A stretch of 53,785 nt of DNA from Pseudomonadota bacterium (GTDB taxonomy: Bacteria > Pseudomonadota > Gammaproteobacteria > Xanthomonadales > Xanthomonadaceae). The DNA is taken from assembly GCA_023388715.1 (NCBI GenBank), contig JAEWFT010000040.1, positions 1 through 53,785 of the forward strand. The letters run 5' to 3'. Position 1 is the stretch's first letter, and each line of letters starts with the position of its first letter. The position numbers were made by a program, and so were the translations under genes. The notes beneath the pieces were generated by a model. That model was not told the origin of the DNA. It worked only from the letters and a program-made list of their open reading frames with translations, and did no database searches. Of the stretch, positions 20,548-28,090 are shown one piece after another.

Positions 20548-21872
20548 GGGGCCATGGGGACGGTGCTGGGCTCGCGCGGCACCACGCGCTCGGGGCCGAA
20601 GTGGCAGGCGAACAGGCTGCCCTTGCCGACCTCGCTCTCGATCGACAGACGTGCACCATGCAGGCCGAGAACGTGCTTGGCAATGGCCAGGCCCAGGCCA
20701 GTGCCGCCGGATTCGCGCGAGCGGCTGGTCGAGACCCGGTAGAAGCGCTCGGTGATCCGCGGCAGGTGCGCGGCCGGGATGCCGTAGCCGCTGTCGCGCA
20801 CCGACAGCACCACGCCGCCGCCGGGCGCGCGTGCGAAGCGCACCTCGATCGCGCCCCCGGCCGGGGTGTAGCGCACGGCGTTGCTGACCAGGTTGGAGAA
20901 GGCGCTGTGCAGCTCCTTGCCGGAACCCTGCAGGTCGACGCCGGCCTCGTCCCTTACCTCGATCGCGTGGCGGCCGTGGCTCAGCGCCTCGCCCTCGCGG
21001 CGCAGGGTCGCGAGGATCGAGGCCATCGACACGTGCTCGTCGGGCAGGGCGTCGCGCGCCTCCAGCCGCGACAGGGTGAGCAGGTCCTCGACCAGCTGGG
21101 TCATGCGGGCGGACTGGTGCTGCATCTCGGCCAGCATCGGCGCCCAGTCCGGCTTCTCCCCGGGATCCAGCATCTCCAGGTAACCGTGGATCACGGTGAG
21201 CGGCGTGCGCAGCTCATGCGAGACATTGGCGACGAAATCCCGGCGCATGTGCTCCAGCCGCATCACCTTGGTCACGTCGCGCGCCACCAGCAGCCACAGC
21301 TCGTCGGAATAGGGGATCAGGCGCAGGCTCAGGCGCAACCCCGGATCGACCGGCGACGGCACGTCCGTCAACGGTTCGGCGTTGCGCCCGGAGGCCAGCC
21401 AATAGGCCACCGACAGCGGCCGCAGCGCGGCGACCAGCGACTGGTCCTGGTGGCGCGGATGGTGCAGGCCGAGCAGTGGGGTGGCCGCTTCGTTGAACCA
21501 CAGGATGCGCTGGCTGTTGCGCTCCACCACCACGATCGCATCCGGAAGCGCGGCGGCGGCGGCGCGATAGGCGCGCAGCATCGCCAGCAGTCGGCGCTTG
21601 CGCGCTCGCATCTCGCTCTGGCCGCGGTACAGCAGGCGGTCCAGTTCGTTCCAGACGCCCACGCCGCGCGCTGGCGGCAGCCGCTGGCGGGCGGTGAGGC
21701 GCGCGAGCACGTTGCGCAGGCGCCAGTAGTGCCAAGCCACCACCCCGAGCGCGGCCACGGTCAGCAGCGGCCATGGATGCCCGACCGCCAAGCCGAGGGC
21801 AAGCCCGGCCGCCAGCACTGCCAGGAGCTGGCCAAGGGTTCGGAACCAGGCGTTGCGGGCGTCGGGCGACAT
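20544..21872 (-). CDS. phoR: Phosphate regulon sensor kinase PhoR
   Basis: The 442-residue inner-membrane kinase has two adjacent hydrophobic helices at the N-terminus (about 13-50) with almost no periplasmic loop, as in PhoR, which senses phosphate through the Pst/PhoU system. A PAS domain (about 95-205), the phosphoacceptor His219 in FVANVSHELRTPL and the ATPase domain (AFSNLVSNAVRYTP, DSGYGIP, GGTGLGLAIAKH) follow. It lies 40 bases downstream of phoB and overlaps ppk1 by four bases. Confidence 0.95.
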   Translation of the reverse strand: MSPDARNAWFRTLGQLLAVLAAGLALGLAVGHPWPLLTVAALGVVAWHYWRLRNVLARLTARQRLPPARGVGVWNELDRLLYRGQSEMRARKRRLLAMLRAYRAAAAALPDAIVVVERNSQRILWFNEAATPLLGLHHPRHQDQSLVAALRPLSVAYWLASGRNAEPLTDVPSPVDPGLRLSLRLIPYSDELWLLVARDVTKVMRLEHMRRDFVANVSHELRTPLTVIHGYLEMLDPGEKPDWAPMLAEMQHQSARMTQLVEDLLTLSRLEARDALPDEHVSMASILATLRREGEALSHGRHAIEVRDEAGVDLQGSGKELHSAFSNLVSNAVRYTPAGGAIEVRFARAPGGGVVLSVRDSGYGIPAAHLPRITERFYRVSTSRSRESGGTGLGLAIAKHVLGLHGARLSIESEVGKGSLFACHFGPERVVPREPSTVPMAP

Positions 21873-21912
21873 GCGGCAAGTCTAGGCGGTGGCGGCGCCG
21901 ACCGGGCGCGGC

Positions 21913-22614
21913 TCAGGCCGCGGCGGAAAAGCGGTAGCCGGCGCCGCGCACGGTCTGCACCATGGCATCCAGACCGTGCGGCTCCAGGGTCTTGCGCAGA
22001 CGCCGGATGTGCACGTCGACCGTGCGTTCCTCGACGTAGACGCTGCCTCCCCACACGTGGTCCAGCAGCTGCGAGCGCGAGTACACGCGCTCCGGATGGG
22101 TCATGAAGAAGTGCAACAGGCGGTACTCGGTGGGGCCGATCTGCACCGGCGAGGGATGGCCGTCGGCGTCGGCGAACACGCGATGGGCGGCGCCTTCGAT
22201 CCGCAGCTTGCCCACCTGCACGCTGCCGTCCTCGTCGTCCTCGCGCGAGCGCCGCAGCACCGCGCGGATCCGGGCCAGCAGCTCGCGCGCCGAGAACGGC
22301 TTGACGACGTAGTCGTCGACCCCGGCCTCCAGCCCGCCGACGCGGTCGTTCTCCTCGCCGCGCGCGGTCAGCATGATGATCGGCACCTCGCGGGTCAGCC
22401 GGTCCTTGCGCCAGCGGCGGGCCAGCTCCAGGCCGCTGGTACCCGGCAGCATCCAGTCGAGCAGGATCAGGTCCGGGACGCGGTCGGCGATCTGCGCCTG
22501 CGCGTCGCGCGCGTCGCCAGCCAGCACCGGGTCGTATTCGCCCTTGCGCAAGGCATAGGCGACCATGTCGCGGATGGCCGGTTCGTCGTCAACGATCAGG
22601 ATGCGCTTCTGCAT
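21913..22614 (-). CDS. phoB: Phosphate regulon response regulator PhoB
   Basis: The 233-residue OmpR-family regulator has a receiver domain with Asp53 (LILLDWMLPG), the acidic pair in IVDDEP, Lys in YVVKPF, and a winged-helix domain ending in RTVDVHIRRLRKTL and VQTVRGAGYRFS. Phosphorylated PhoB binds Pho boxes and activates phosphate-starvation genes. It is first in the operon phoB-phoR-ppk1-ppx, and a Pho-box-like repeat lies about 55 bases upstream of the ATG, which fits autoregulation. Confidence 0.97.
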   Translation of the reverse strand: MQKRILIVDDEPAIRDMVAYALRKGEYDPVLAGDARDAQAQIADRVPDLILLDWMLPGTSGLELARRWRKDRLTREVPIIMLTARGEENDRVGGLEAGVDDYVVKPFSARELLARIRAVLRRSREDDEDGSVQVGKLRIEGAAHRVFADADGHPSPVQIGPTEYRLLHFFMTHPERVYSRSQLLDHVWGGSVYVEERTVDVHIRRLRKTLEPHGLDAMVQTVRGAGYRFSAAA

Positions 22615-22652
22615 GCGGTTGGGCGGCGGGCGCCTTGGTCTGCGTCGATCCT

Positions 22653-22700
22653 GCCATTACACGACGCTTTTATGACCGCATGGTGACATTGTCACGATTC
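22653..22700 (-). promoter_or_regulatory. phoB promoter with Pho-box-like site
   Basis: Read on the minus strand, 22689-22668 gives ATGTCACCATG then CGGTCATAAAA: two 11-base units resembling the Pho-box half CTGTCAT. A -10-like TAATGG lies about 8 bases further on. A perfect palindrome GTGAC-ATT-GTCAC (22683-22695) overlaps the upstream unit. Confidence 0.55.
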
Positions 22701-22723
22701 GCGGGGACATCGCCCGCAGAGGG

Positions 22724-24355
22724 TCAGTGCCGTGCGCGGCTCCCGCCGATACGGATGCCGAGGCGCCCGGTGGCCTCCTCGTCGCGCACGCCCTGCCTGC
22801 GAAGTTCCAGCACGGTGGGCGTGATCGCGGCGATGCGCGCGTCGATGCGGGCGCGGGCGTAGTAATCCAGGGCCTCGTTCTTCCTGAGGTTGTTGAGCTG
22901 CACCAGGGCCTGCTCCGGCCGGCCGGAGAGGAACGCGGCTTCCGCCCATGCTTCGCCGGCGCGGGCCGGGTCCCCTGCGATCTCGTTCGCGCGCGCGAAG
23001 ACCTGCTGGAACGGCAGGTCGCTGGCGGCGCCCGCGGCCAGCGGCCTCAACACCGCCACCGCCTTCTGCCCGGCGTCGCGCGTGTTGCGCTCGGCGAGGA
23101 TCTGGGCGTAGCCCAGCGCAAGCGCACGCTGGGTGGGCATCCGCGCGAGCAGGCCCGACAGCCGGCGGTCGGCCTCCGCCGCCTTGCCGGTGCGCGATTC
23201 CGCCTGCGCCATCGCGATCTGCAGCCACAGGTTGTCGGGCTGGGCGGCGGCGAGCGGCGCGAGTTCACGCACAGCGTCCGCGCTCTGGCCCGCCAGCTGG
23301 TGGGCCAGGGCCAGGCCGTAGCGTTGCGGTTCGTCCAGCGGCTTCTGCGCGCGCATCTGCTGGTATTCGCGGATGGCCTGCGCGGGGCTGTTGGCGCTGA
23401 GCACGCGCAGGCGCTCGCGCGCCCAGCCGAAGTCACCGGTGGGGCCGCGGCCCTGCGCGCCTTGGGCCTGGGTCGCGATCTGCAGGCCCGCGGGCAGCAG
23501 CAGGTTGCCGCTGCTCTGGCGGGCCGGCACCGACACCGCCGGCTCCAGCTGGTTGGCGCGCTCGCGTGCTTCGCTGATGCGGGCGAGGGTGAGCGGGTGC
23601 GTTTGCAGGTAGCCGGGCACCGAGGTGCGCTCGTCGCCCTGGTTCATCCGCACCACGCCCTGCAGGGTCTGGAAGAATTCGGCCATCGCCACCGGGTCAT
23701 AGCCGCCCTGCGCCAGGTTGCGGATGCCGAGGCGATCGGCCTCCGATTCGTTGTCGCGGGTGTAGTCGATCTGCCGCTGCTGCATGAGGCCCATGCCGGT
23801 CATCAGCGCGGCGGAGGTGGCATCGCCGCTGGAGCGGCCGCCTGCCTGCTGCGCCGCCACGATCGCGCCGAGGGTCGCCAGCAGGATCGGCAGGCTGTCG
23901 CGCTGGGCGCGCTCGGCGCCGCGCAGCACGTGCTGCTGGGTGACGTGGGCGATCTCGTGTGCCAGCACGCCAGCGACCTCGTCCTCGCGGTCGGCGGACA
24001 GGATCAGCCCGGCGTTCATGCCGATGTAGCCGCCGAGCGTGGCGAACGCGTTGATCTGCCGGTCGCGCAGCAGGAAGAAGGTCAGCGGCTGCTGCGGCCG
24101 CTCGCTGGCGCCGCCGAGGCGGGTACCGACGTCGCGCAGCCACCCGTCCAGCAGCGGGTCGTCGAGCACGTAGCCGGCATGGCGCAGCTGCGCCAGCACC
24201 ATGCCGCCGTATTCCGCCTGCCGTGCCGGCGACAGCACGCTGCCGGCGGACGAACCGATGTCCGGCAGGTTGCGGTTCTGCGCGATTGCCAGCCCGCTGC
24301 CGGCGGCAAGGGCGAAGGCGAGGGCGGCGGGCAGCAGGCGGGAGGTGGGCTTCAT
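22724..24355 (-). CDS. M48 family periplasmic metalloprotease, BepA-like
   Basis: From the ATG at 24355 the protein is 543 residues with a signal peptide (MKPTSRLLPAALAFALAAGS, cut after AIAQ). The M48 zinc site is HEIAH (133-137) with the third ligand in NESEAD (about 203). The C-terminal half is a run of tetratricopeptide-like helices (for example NSPAQAIREYQQMRAQKPL, WLQIAMAQAESRTGKAAEAD). This architecture and length match BepA/YfgC, which helps outer-membrane proteins such as LptD assemble and degrades stalled ones. The longer frame upstream of Met has no signal and is rejected. The gene is divergent from the glutaredoxin gene. Confidence 0.92.
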   Translation of the reverse strand: MKPTSRLLPAALAFALAAGSGLAIAQNRNLPDIGSSAGSVLSPARQAEYGGMVLAQLRHAGYVLDDPLLDGWLRDVGTRLGGASERPQQPLTFFLLRDRQINAFATLGGYIGMNAGLILSADREDEVAGVLAHEIAHVTQQHVLRGAERAQRDSLPILLATLGAIVAAQQAGGRSSGDATSAALMTGMGLMQQRQIDYTRDNESEADRLGIRNLAQGGYDPVAMAEFFQTLQGVVRMNQGDERTSVPGYLQTHPLTLARISEARERANQLEPAVSVPARQSSGNLLLPAGLQIATQAQGAQGRGPTGDFGWARERLRVLSANSPAQAIREYQQMRAQKPLDEPQRYGLALAHQLAGQSADAVRELAPLAAAQPDNLWLQIAMAQAESRTGKAAEADRRLSGLLARMPTQRALALGYAQILAERNTRDAGQKAVAVLRPLAAGAASDLPFQQVFARANEIAGDPARAGEAWAEAAFLSGRPEQALVQLNNLRKNEALDYYARARIDARIAAITPTVLELRRQGVRDEEATGRLGIRIGGSRARH

Positions 24356-24494
24356 GCGGTCAGGATGGCGGTTGCGGGATGATCGGGGGTGAATGGGGCT
24401 TGAGCAGCTGGAATCGGGCTGCGACCGGCCCCACATTCTTCCCGCATGATCGTCGGGTATGACCGATCACGATCCCACAGGTTCCGGAGGCCAC

Positions 24495-24773
24495 TTGAGC
24501 AACGCCAGCACACCCGCCATCACCATCTACAGCACCGCCATCTGCCCGTACTGCGTGGCCGCCAAGAACTTCCTGAAGAGCAAGGGCCAGCAGTGGACCG
24601 AGGTGCGGATCGACCTGGATCCGGCCGAGCGCGAGAAGATGATGGCGCTCACCCGCCGCACCAGCGTGCCGCAGATCTTCATCGGCGACGTCCATGTCGG
24701 CGGCTACGACGACATGATGGCGCTGCATCGCGCCGGCAAGCTCGAGCCGCTGCTGGCCGCGGGTTGCGCATGA
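24495..24773 (+). CDS. grxC: Glutaredoxin 3 (GrxC)
   Basis: This small dithiol glutaredoxin reduces disulfides and mixed glutathione disulfides using GSH. The active site CPYC is at residues 18-21, with the GSH-binding TSVPQIFIG (cis-Pro) and HVGGYDDMM downstream. I prefer the TTG at 24495 because GGAGG sits 4 bases upstream and the 92-residue product fits the family. An in-frame ATG at 24459 would add 12 polar residues. It overlaps the next gene by four bases (ATGA). Confidence 0.9.
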   Translation: MSNASTPAITIYSTAICPYCVAAKNFLKSKGQQWTEVRIDLDPAEREKMMALTRRTSVPQIFIGDVHVGGYDDMMALHRAGKLEPLLAAGCA

Positions 24774-25156
24774 GCACCGACGAGGACCGGATCCGCCAGT
24801 TCACCGAGTTCCGCCAGCGGATGAACAAGCGCATCCTGGACGAGCCCAACCAGGTGGTGCGCCGCTTCTTCGCGCTGGACACCCAGACCTACCAGGCCGG
24901 CGCGCTGGACGTGAAGACCAAGGAACTGTGCGGCCTGGTGGCGTCGCTGGTGCTGCGCTGCGACGACTGCATCAGCTACCACGTCGCCCAGTGCAGCGAG
25001 GCGGGGGTCAACCGCGAGGAGATGTTCGAGGCGTTCTCGGTCGGACTGGTGGTGGGCGGCAGCATCGTGATCCCGCACCTGCGCCGCGCGGTGGACTTCC
25101 TCGACCAGCTCGAGCAGGGCCAGGCGGGCGCGCCGTCGCCGCACGACCACGGCTGA
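24770..25156 (+). CDS. Carboxymuconolactone decarboxylase/AhpD-like protein
   Basis: The 128-residue helical protein belongs to the CMD/AhpD family. The signature LVLRCDDCISYHV contains the redox CxxC and the proton-relay His found in alkylhydroperoxidase-like members, which argues for thiol peroxidase or reductant activity rather than decarboxylase. Its start overlaps the glutaredoxin stop (ATGA), so the two are coupled and the glutaredoxin may reduce it; that is an inference. No terminator is seen before the isocitrate dehydrogenase promoter. Confidence 0.88.
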   Translation: MSTDEDRIRQFTEFRQRMNKRILDEPNQVVRRFFALDTQTYQAGALDVKTKELCGLVASLVLRCDDCISYHVAQCSEAGVNREEMFEAFSVGLVVGGSIVIPHLRRAVDFLDQLEQGQAGAPSPHDHG

Positions 25157-25182
25157 CCGCGAGGGCGGCCGGCCGGGGCCGC

Positions 25183-25262
25183 TCTGGCATAATGGGCGTT
25201 TCCCATTCCCCCTCGCAGGCTGCGCGCCGGCGCGGCCTGCGACGGTCCTTACGAGCGAGACT
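25183..25262 (+). promoter_or_regulatory. icd promoter and leader hairpin
   Basis: An extended -10 (TGG-CATAAT, 25185-25193) precedes a leader with a 12-bp hairpin, CGCAGGCTGCGC-GCCG-GCGCGGCCTGCG (25214-25241, one G-T pair). No T run follows, so it is not a simple terminator. The ATG is 22 bases further on. Confidence 0.55.
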
Positions 25263-26267
25263 ATGACCACGATTACCGTCATCCGCGGCGATGGCATCGG
25301 CCCCGAGATCATGGATGCCACCCTGCACGTGCTCGACACGATGCAGCTGGGCCTGCAGTACGAATTCGCCGATGCCGGCCTGGTCGCGCTGGAGAAGACC
25401 GGCGAGCTGATCCCGGAAGCGACGATGGAGTCCATCCGCCGTAACCGCATCGCGCTGAAGTCGCCGCTGACCACGCCGGTGGGCGGCGGTTTCAGCTCGA
25501 TCAACGTCGAGCTGCGCCGTCGCTTCGACCTGTATGCCAACGTGCGGCCGGCGAAGAGCTTCCCGAACACTAAGTCGCGCTTCCCCAGCGGGGTCGACCT
25601 GATCACGGTGCGCGAGAATACCGAGGGCGCCTACACCGCGGAAGGGCAGGAAACCGCGCCGGACGGCAGCTGGGCGATCTCCATCACCCGCAATACCCGC
25701 AAGGGCTCCGAGCGCATCGTGCGCTACGCCTTCGAGCTGGCCCGCAAGACCGGCCGCAAGAAGGTGACGGTGGTGCACAAGGCGAACATCCTGAAGTCGA
25801 CCTCGGGGATCTTCCTCAATGTGGCCCGCGAGGTCGCGCAGGAATACCCCGACATCGAATGCAACGAGATGATCGTCGACAACTGCTGCATGCAGCTGGT
25901 GATGAAGCCGGAACAGTTCGACATCATCGTCACCACCAACCTGTTCGGCGACATCATCTCCGACCTTTGCGCGGGCCTGGTCGGTGGCCTCGGGCTGGCC
26001 CCGGGCGCCAACATCGGCGCCGAGGCGGCGATCTTCGAGGCCGTGCACGGCTCCGCGCCGGACATTGCCGGCAAGGGCATCGCCAACCCCTGCGCCCTGC
26101 TGCTGGGCGCCGGCCAGATGCTCGACCACCTCGGGATGCCGGAGCAGGCCACCCGCCTGCGCGAGGCGATCGTGGCCACCCTCGAGGCCAGGGATTCGCT
26201 GACGCCGGACCTGGGCGGCGAGGGCACCACGCTGTCGTTCGCCAAGGCGATCGCCAGCCGCCTGTAA
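25263..26267 (+). CDS. icd: Isocitrate dehydrogenase, NAD-type
   Basis: The enzyme oxidatively decarboxylates isocitrate to 2-oxoglutarate in the TCA cycle. The 334-residue product matches short, IDH3-like bacterial enzymes: TVIRGDGIGPEIMDA, the substrate motif NVELRRRFDLYANVRP, VRENTEGAY, VHKANILK and the metal-binding DNCCMQLV. At the cofactor-specificity site it has Asp267-Ile268 (HGSAPDIAGKG) instead of the Lys-Tyr of NADP enzymes, which indicates NAD. 3-Isopropylmalate dehydrogenase is the nearest alternative, but the substrate loop SPLTTPVGGGFSSIN favours IDH. A bidirectional terminator follows. Confidence 0.93.
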   Translation: MTTITVIRGDGIGPEIMDATLHVLDTMQLGLQYEFADAGLVALEKTGELIPEATMESIRRNRIALKSPLTTPVGGGFSSINVELRRRFDLYANVRPAKSFPNTKSRFPSGVDLITVRENTEGAYTAEGQETAPDGSWAISITRNTRKGSERIVRYAFELARKTGRKKVTVVHKANILKSTSGIFLNVAREVAQEYPDIECNEMIVDNCCMQLVMKPEQFDIIVTTNLFGDIISDLCAGLVGGLGLAPGANIGAEAAIFEAVHGSAPDIAGKGIANPCALLLGAGQMLDHLGMPEQATRLREAIVATLEARDSLTPDLGGEGTTLSFAKAIASRL

Positions 26268-26367
26268 GCGGGAACGCAGAGGGCGAGAGCGTCGGGTGAA
26301 TCGCGGAGCGGCATTTCGAGCCGCGGAGTGAGTTACCCGGCGGTAGGCGCCGTCGATGGGTGGCAAG

Positions 26368-26394
26368 AAAAAGGGCGCCATCGGCGCCCTTTTT
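26368..26394. terminator. Bidirectional terminator between icd and the Bax-inhibitor gene
   Basis: AAAAAGGGCGCC-ATC-GGCGCCCTTTTT is symmetrical, so it offers a T run on either strand and serves both convergent genes. Confidence 0.9.
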
Positions 26395-26415
26395 CGTTGA
26401 AGCCGTCGCCTGCAG

Positions 26416-27183
26416 TCACTCGCGCGACTGCAGCTTGCTGAGCAGACGCAGGATCTCCAGGTACAGCCACACCAGCGTGACCAGCAGGCCGAACGCGGCA
26501 TACCACTCCATGTACTTCGGCGCCTGCTGCTGCACGCCGTTCTCGATGAAGTCGAAGTCCAGCACCAGGTTGAGCGCGGCCACGATCACCACGCCGACGC
26601 TGAACAGGATGCCGAGCGTGCTTCCCTCGTGGATGAAGCCCATCCCCTCGAAGCCGAACAGCCGCATCCCGATGTTCACCAGGTACAGCAGCGCGATGCC
26701 GCCGGTGGCCGCCACCACGCCGAGCTTGAAGTTCTCGGTCGCCTGGATCAACCCGCTGCGGTACGCCATCAGCAGGGCAGCCAGGGTGCCGAAGGTCAGG
26801 CCCACCGCCTGCATCACGATGCCCGGGTAGCGCATCTCGAAGATCGCCGAGATCGCGCCCAGGAACAGGCCTTCCAGCCCGGCGTACAGCGGCGCGGTGA
26901 CCGGTGCCCAGGTCTTCTTGAAGATAGTGACCAGGGCGACGATGAAGCCGCCGATCGCGCCGCCCAAGGCCAGCGGCATGAGCATGCCGGTCTCGCCGGA
27001 GGCCAGCGCGGTGGCCGCCTGCGACCAGCTGTACATCGCTCCGACCAGGGTGATCACCAGCAGCATCGCGGTCTTGTTGACGGTGCCGTTGAGCGTCATC
27101 GCGCCGCTATCGCCGGAGACGATCGTGCCGGAGCCGAGGTCGAGGAAGGTGGTGTCCTTGAGGGCGGGGTTGCCGCTGCGCAT
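26416..27183 (-). CDS. Bax inhibitor-1/YccA family membrane protein
   Basis: The 255-residue protein has about seven hydrophobic helices beginning at residue 38 (TAMLLVITLVGAMYSWS) and ends with the family signature GLLVTLVWLYLEILRLLSKL. The soluble N-terminus (about 35 residues) resembles the YccA/YbhL group in proteobacteria. Family members are thought to be Ca2+-leak or stress-associated inner-membrane proteins, and YccA inhibits FtsH. The specific role here is unknown. The gene stands alone, convergent with icd. Confidence 0.9.
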   Translation of the reverse strand: MRSGNPALKDTTFLDLGSGTIVSGDSGAMTLNGTVNKTAMLLVITLVGAMYSWSQAATALASGETGMLMPLALGGAIGGFIVALVTIFKKTWAPVTAPLYAGLEGLFLGAISAIFEMRYPGIVMQAVGLTFGTLAALLMAYRSGLIQATENFKLGVVAATGGIALLYLVNIGMRLFGFEGMGFIHEGSTLGILFSVGVVIVAALNLVLDFDFIENGVQQQAPKYMEWYAAFGLLVTLVWLYLEILRLLSKLQSRE

Positions 27184-27255
27184 GCCGGGATCCTGGAGGT
27201 GAAATCAGGCTCCGAGGATAGCCGGTGCGGGGCGCCGGCGTCACCGCGCGGCCGC

Positions 27256-27340
<85 letters not shown>

Positions 27341-27349
27341 GTGGCGCGC

Positions 27350-27355
27350 ATTGTA
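27350..27355 (-). promoter_or_regulatory. -10 box of tRNA-Leu(TAG)
   Basis: TACAAT on the minus strand, 9 bases upstream of the mature 5' end. No good -35 is visible. Confidence 0.45.
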
Positions 27356-27384
27356 ACGGCAGCCCCGCGGGCGGCGCCCGTGCG

Positions 27385-27413
27385 TTGACAGCGGGGGCCC
27401 CTGAACGGACAAT
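27385..27413 (+). promoter_or_regulatory. Promoter of the tRNA-Pro/Arg/His cluster
   Basis: TTGACA, a 17-base spacer and GACAAT, ending 66 bases before tRNA-Pro. Confidence 0.65.
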
Positions 27414-27479
27414 GCCCGGCCTTTCGTTGCGCTGGCGCGCCTCGGGAGCCTGCAAGCGATCGGTGGCCGGTTCCGTCGG

Positions 27480-27556
27480 CGGGGTATAGCGCAGTCTGGT
27501 AGCGCGCCTGCTTTGGGAGCAGGATGTCGGGGGTTCGAATCCCTCTACCCCGACCA
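27480..27556 (+). tRNA. tRNA-Pro(TGG)
   Basis: 77 bases with encoded CCA. Acceptor CGGGGTA/TACCCCG and anticodon loop TTTGGGA (TGG). Confidence 0.97.
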
Positions 27557-27591
27557 CTCCGGCGCCGCGGCGGTGCGACAATCCGGTCCGG

Positions 27592-27668
27592 GCGCCCGTA
27601 GCTCAACCGGATAGAGCTCCGGCCTTCTAAGCCGGCGGTTGCAGGTTCGATTCCTGCCGGGCGCACCA
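27592..27668 (+). tRNA. tRNA-Arg(TCT)
   Basis: 77 bases with encoded CCA. Acceptor GCGCCCG/CGGGCGC and anticodon loop CTTCTAA (TCT). Confidence 0.97.
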
Positions 27669-27692
27669 TGTTCGGCGATGATGTGTTTCCGT

Positions 27693-27770
27693 GGTGGCTG
27701 TAGCTCAGTTGGTTAGAGTCCTGGATTGTGATTCCAGTTGTCGGGGGTTCGAGTCCCCTCAGCCACCCCA
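27693..27770 (+). tRNA. tRNA-His(GTG)
   Basis: The acceptor GTGGCTG/CAGCCAC is preceded by the characteristic extra G(-1), which is encoded. Anticodon loop TTGTGAT (GTG), CCA encoded. Confidence 0.97.
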
Positions 27771-27794
27771 TTTCCCGCGATGTGCCGGCGCCAC

Positions 27795-27822
27795 TTGCAG
27801 CCGCGAGATCGTTTGCTACAAT
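27795..27822 (+). promoter_or_regulatory. Promoter of tRNA-Lys
   Basis: TTGCAG, 16 bases, then TACAAT with an upstream TG. The tRNA begins 11 bases later. Confidence 0.6.
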
Positions 27823-27832
27823 TCCGCTTCTC

Positions 27833-27908
27833 GGGCCGTTAGCTCAGTTGGTAGAGCAGTTGACTCTTAATCAATAGGTCCAAGGTTCGAATCCTTGACG
27901 GCCCACCA
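27833..27908 (+). tRNA. tRNA-Lys(CTT)
   Basis: 76 bases with encoded CCA. Acceptor GGGCCGT/ACGGCCC and anticodon loop CTCTTAA (CTT). Confidence 0.97.
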
Positions 27909-27916
27909 ATCCCGAG

Positions 27917-27944
27917 ACGCCCGGCCCAAAGCCGGGCGTTTTTT
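27917..27944 (+). terminator. Terminator of the tRNA cluster
   Basis: ACGCCCGGC-5-GCCGGGCGT followed by six T, 9 bases after tRNA-Lys. Confidence 0.92.
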
Positions 27945-28090
27945 GTTGCCGACAAGGCGCCTGCATGGCGGAAACGCTGGCGGCAGGGGCCGGAATCGGG
28001 GAAACTAGCAAGTTCCGCCCTGTTCCTTCCGGGCCGTTCATCCACCATGTCCACCGGGTTCCGCGGAGCCCGCCCAGGAGCCATCGCATC

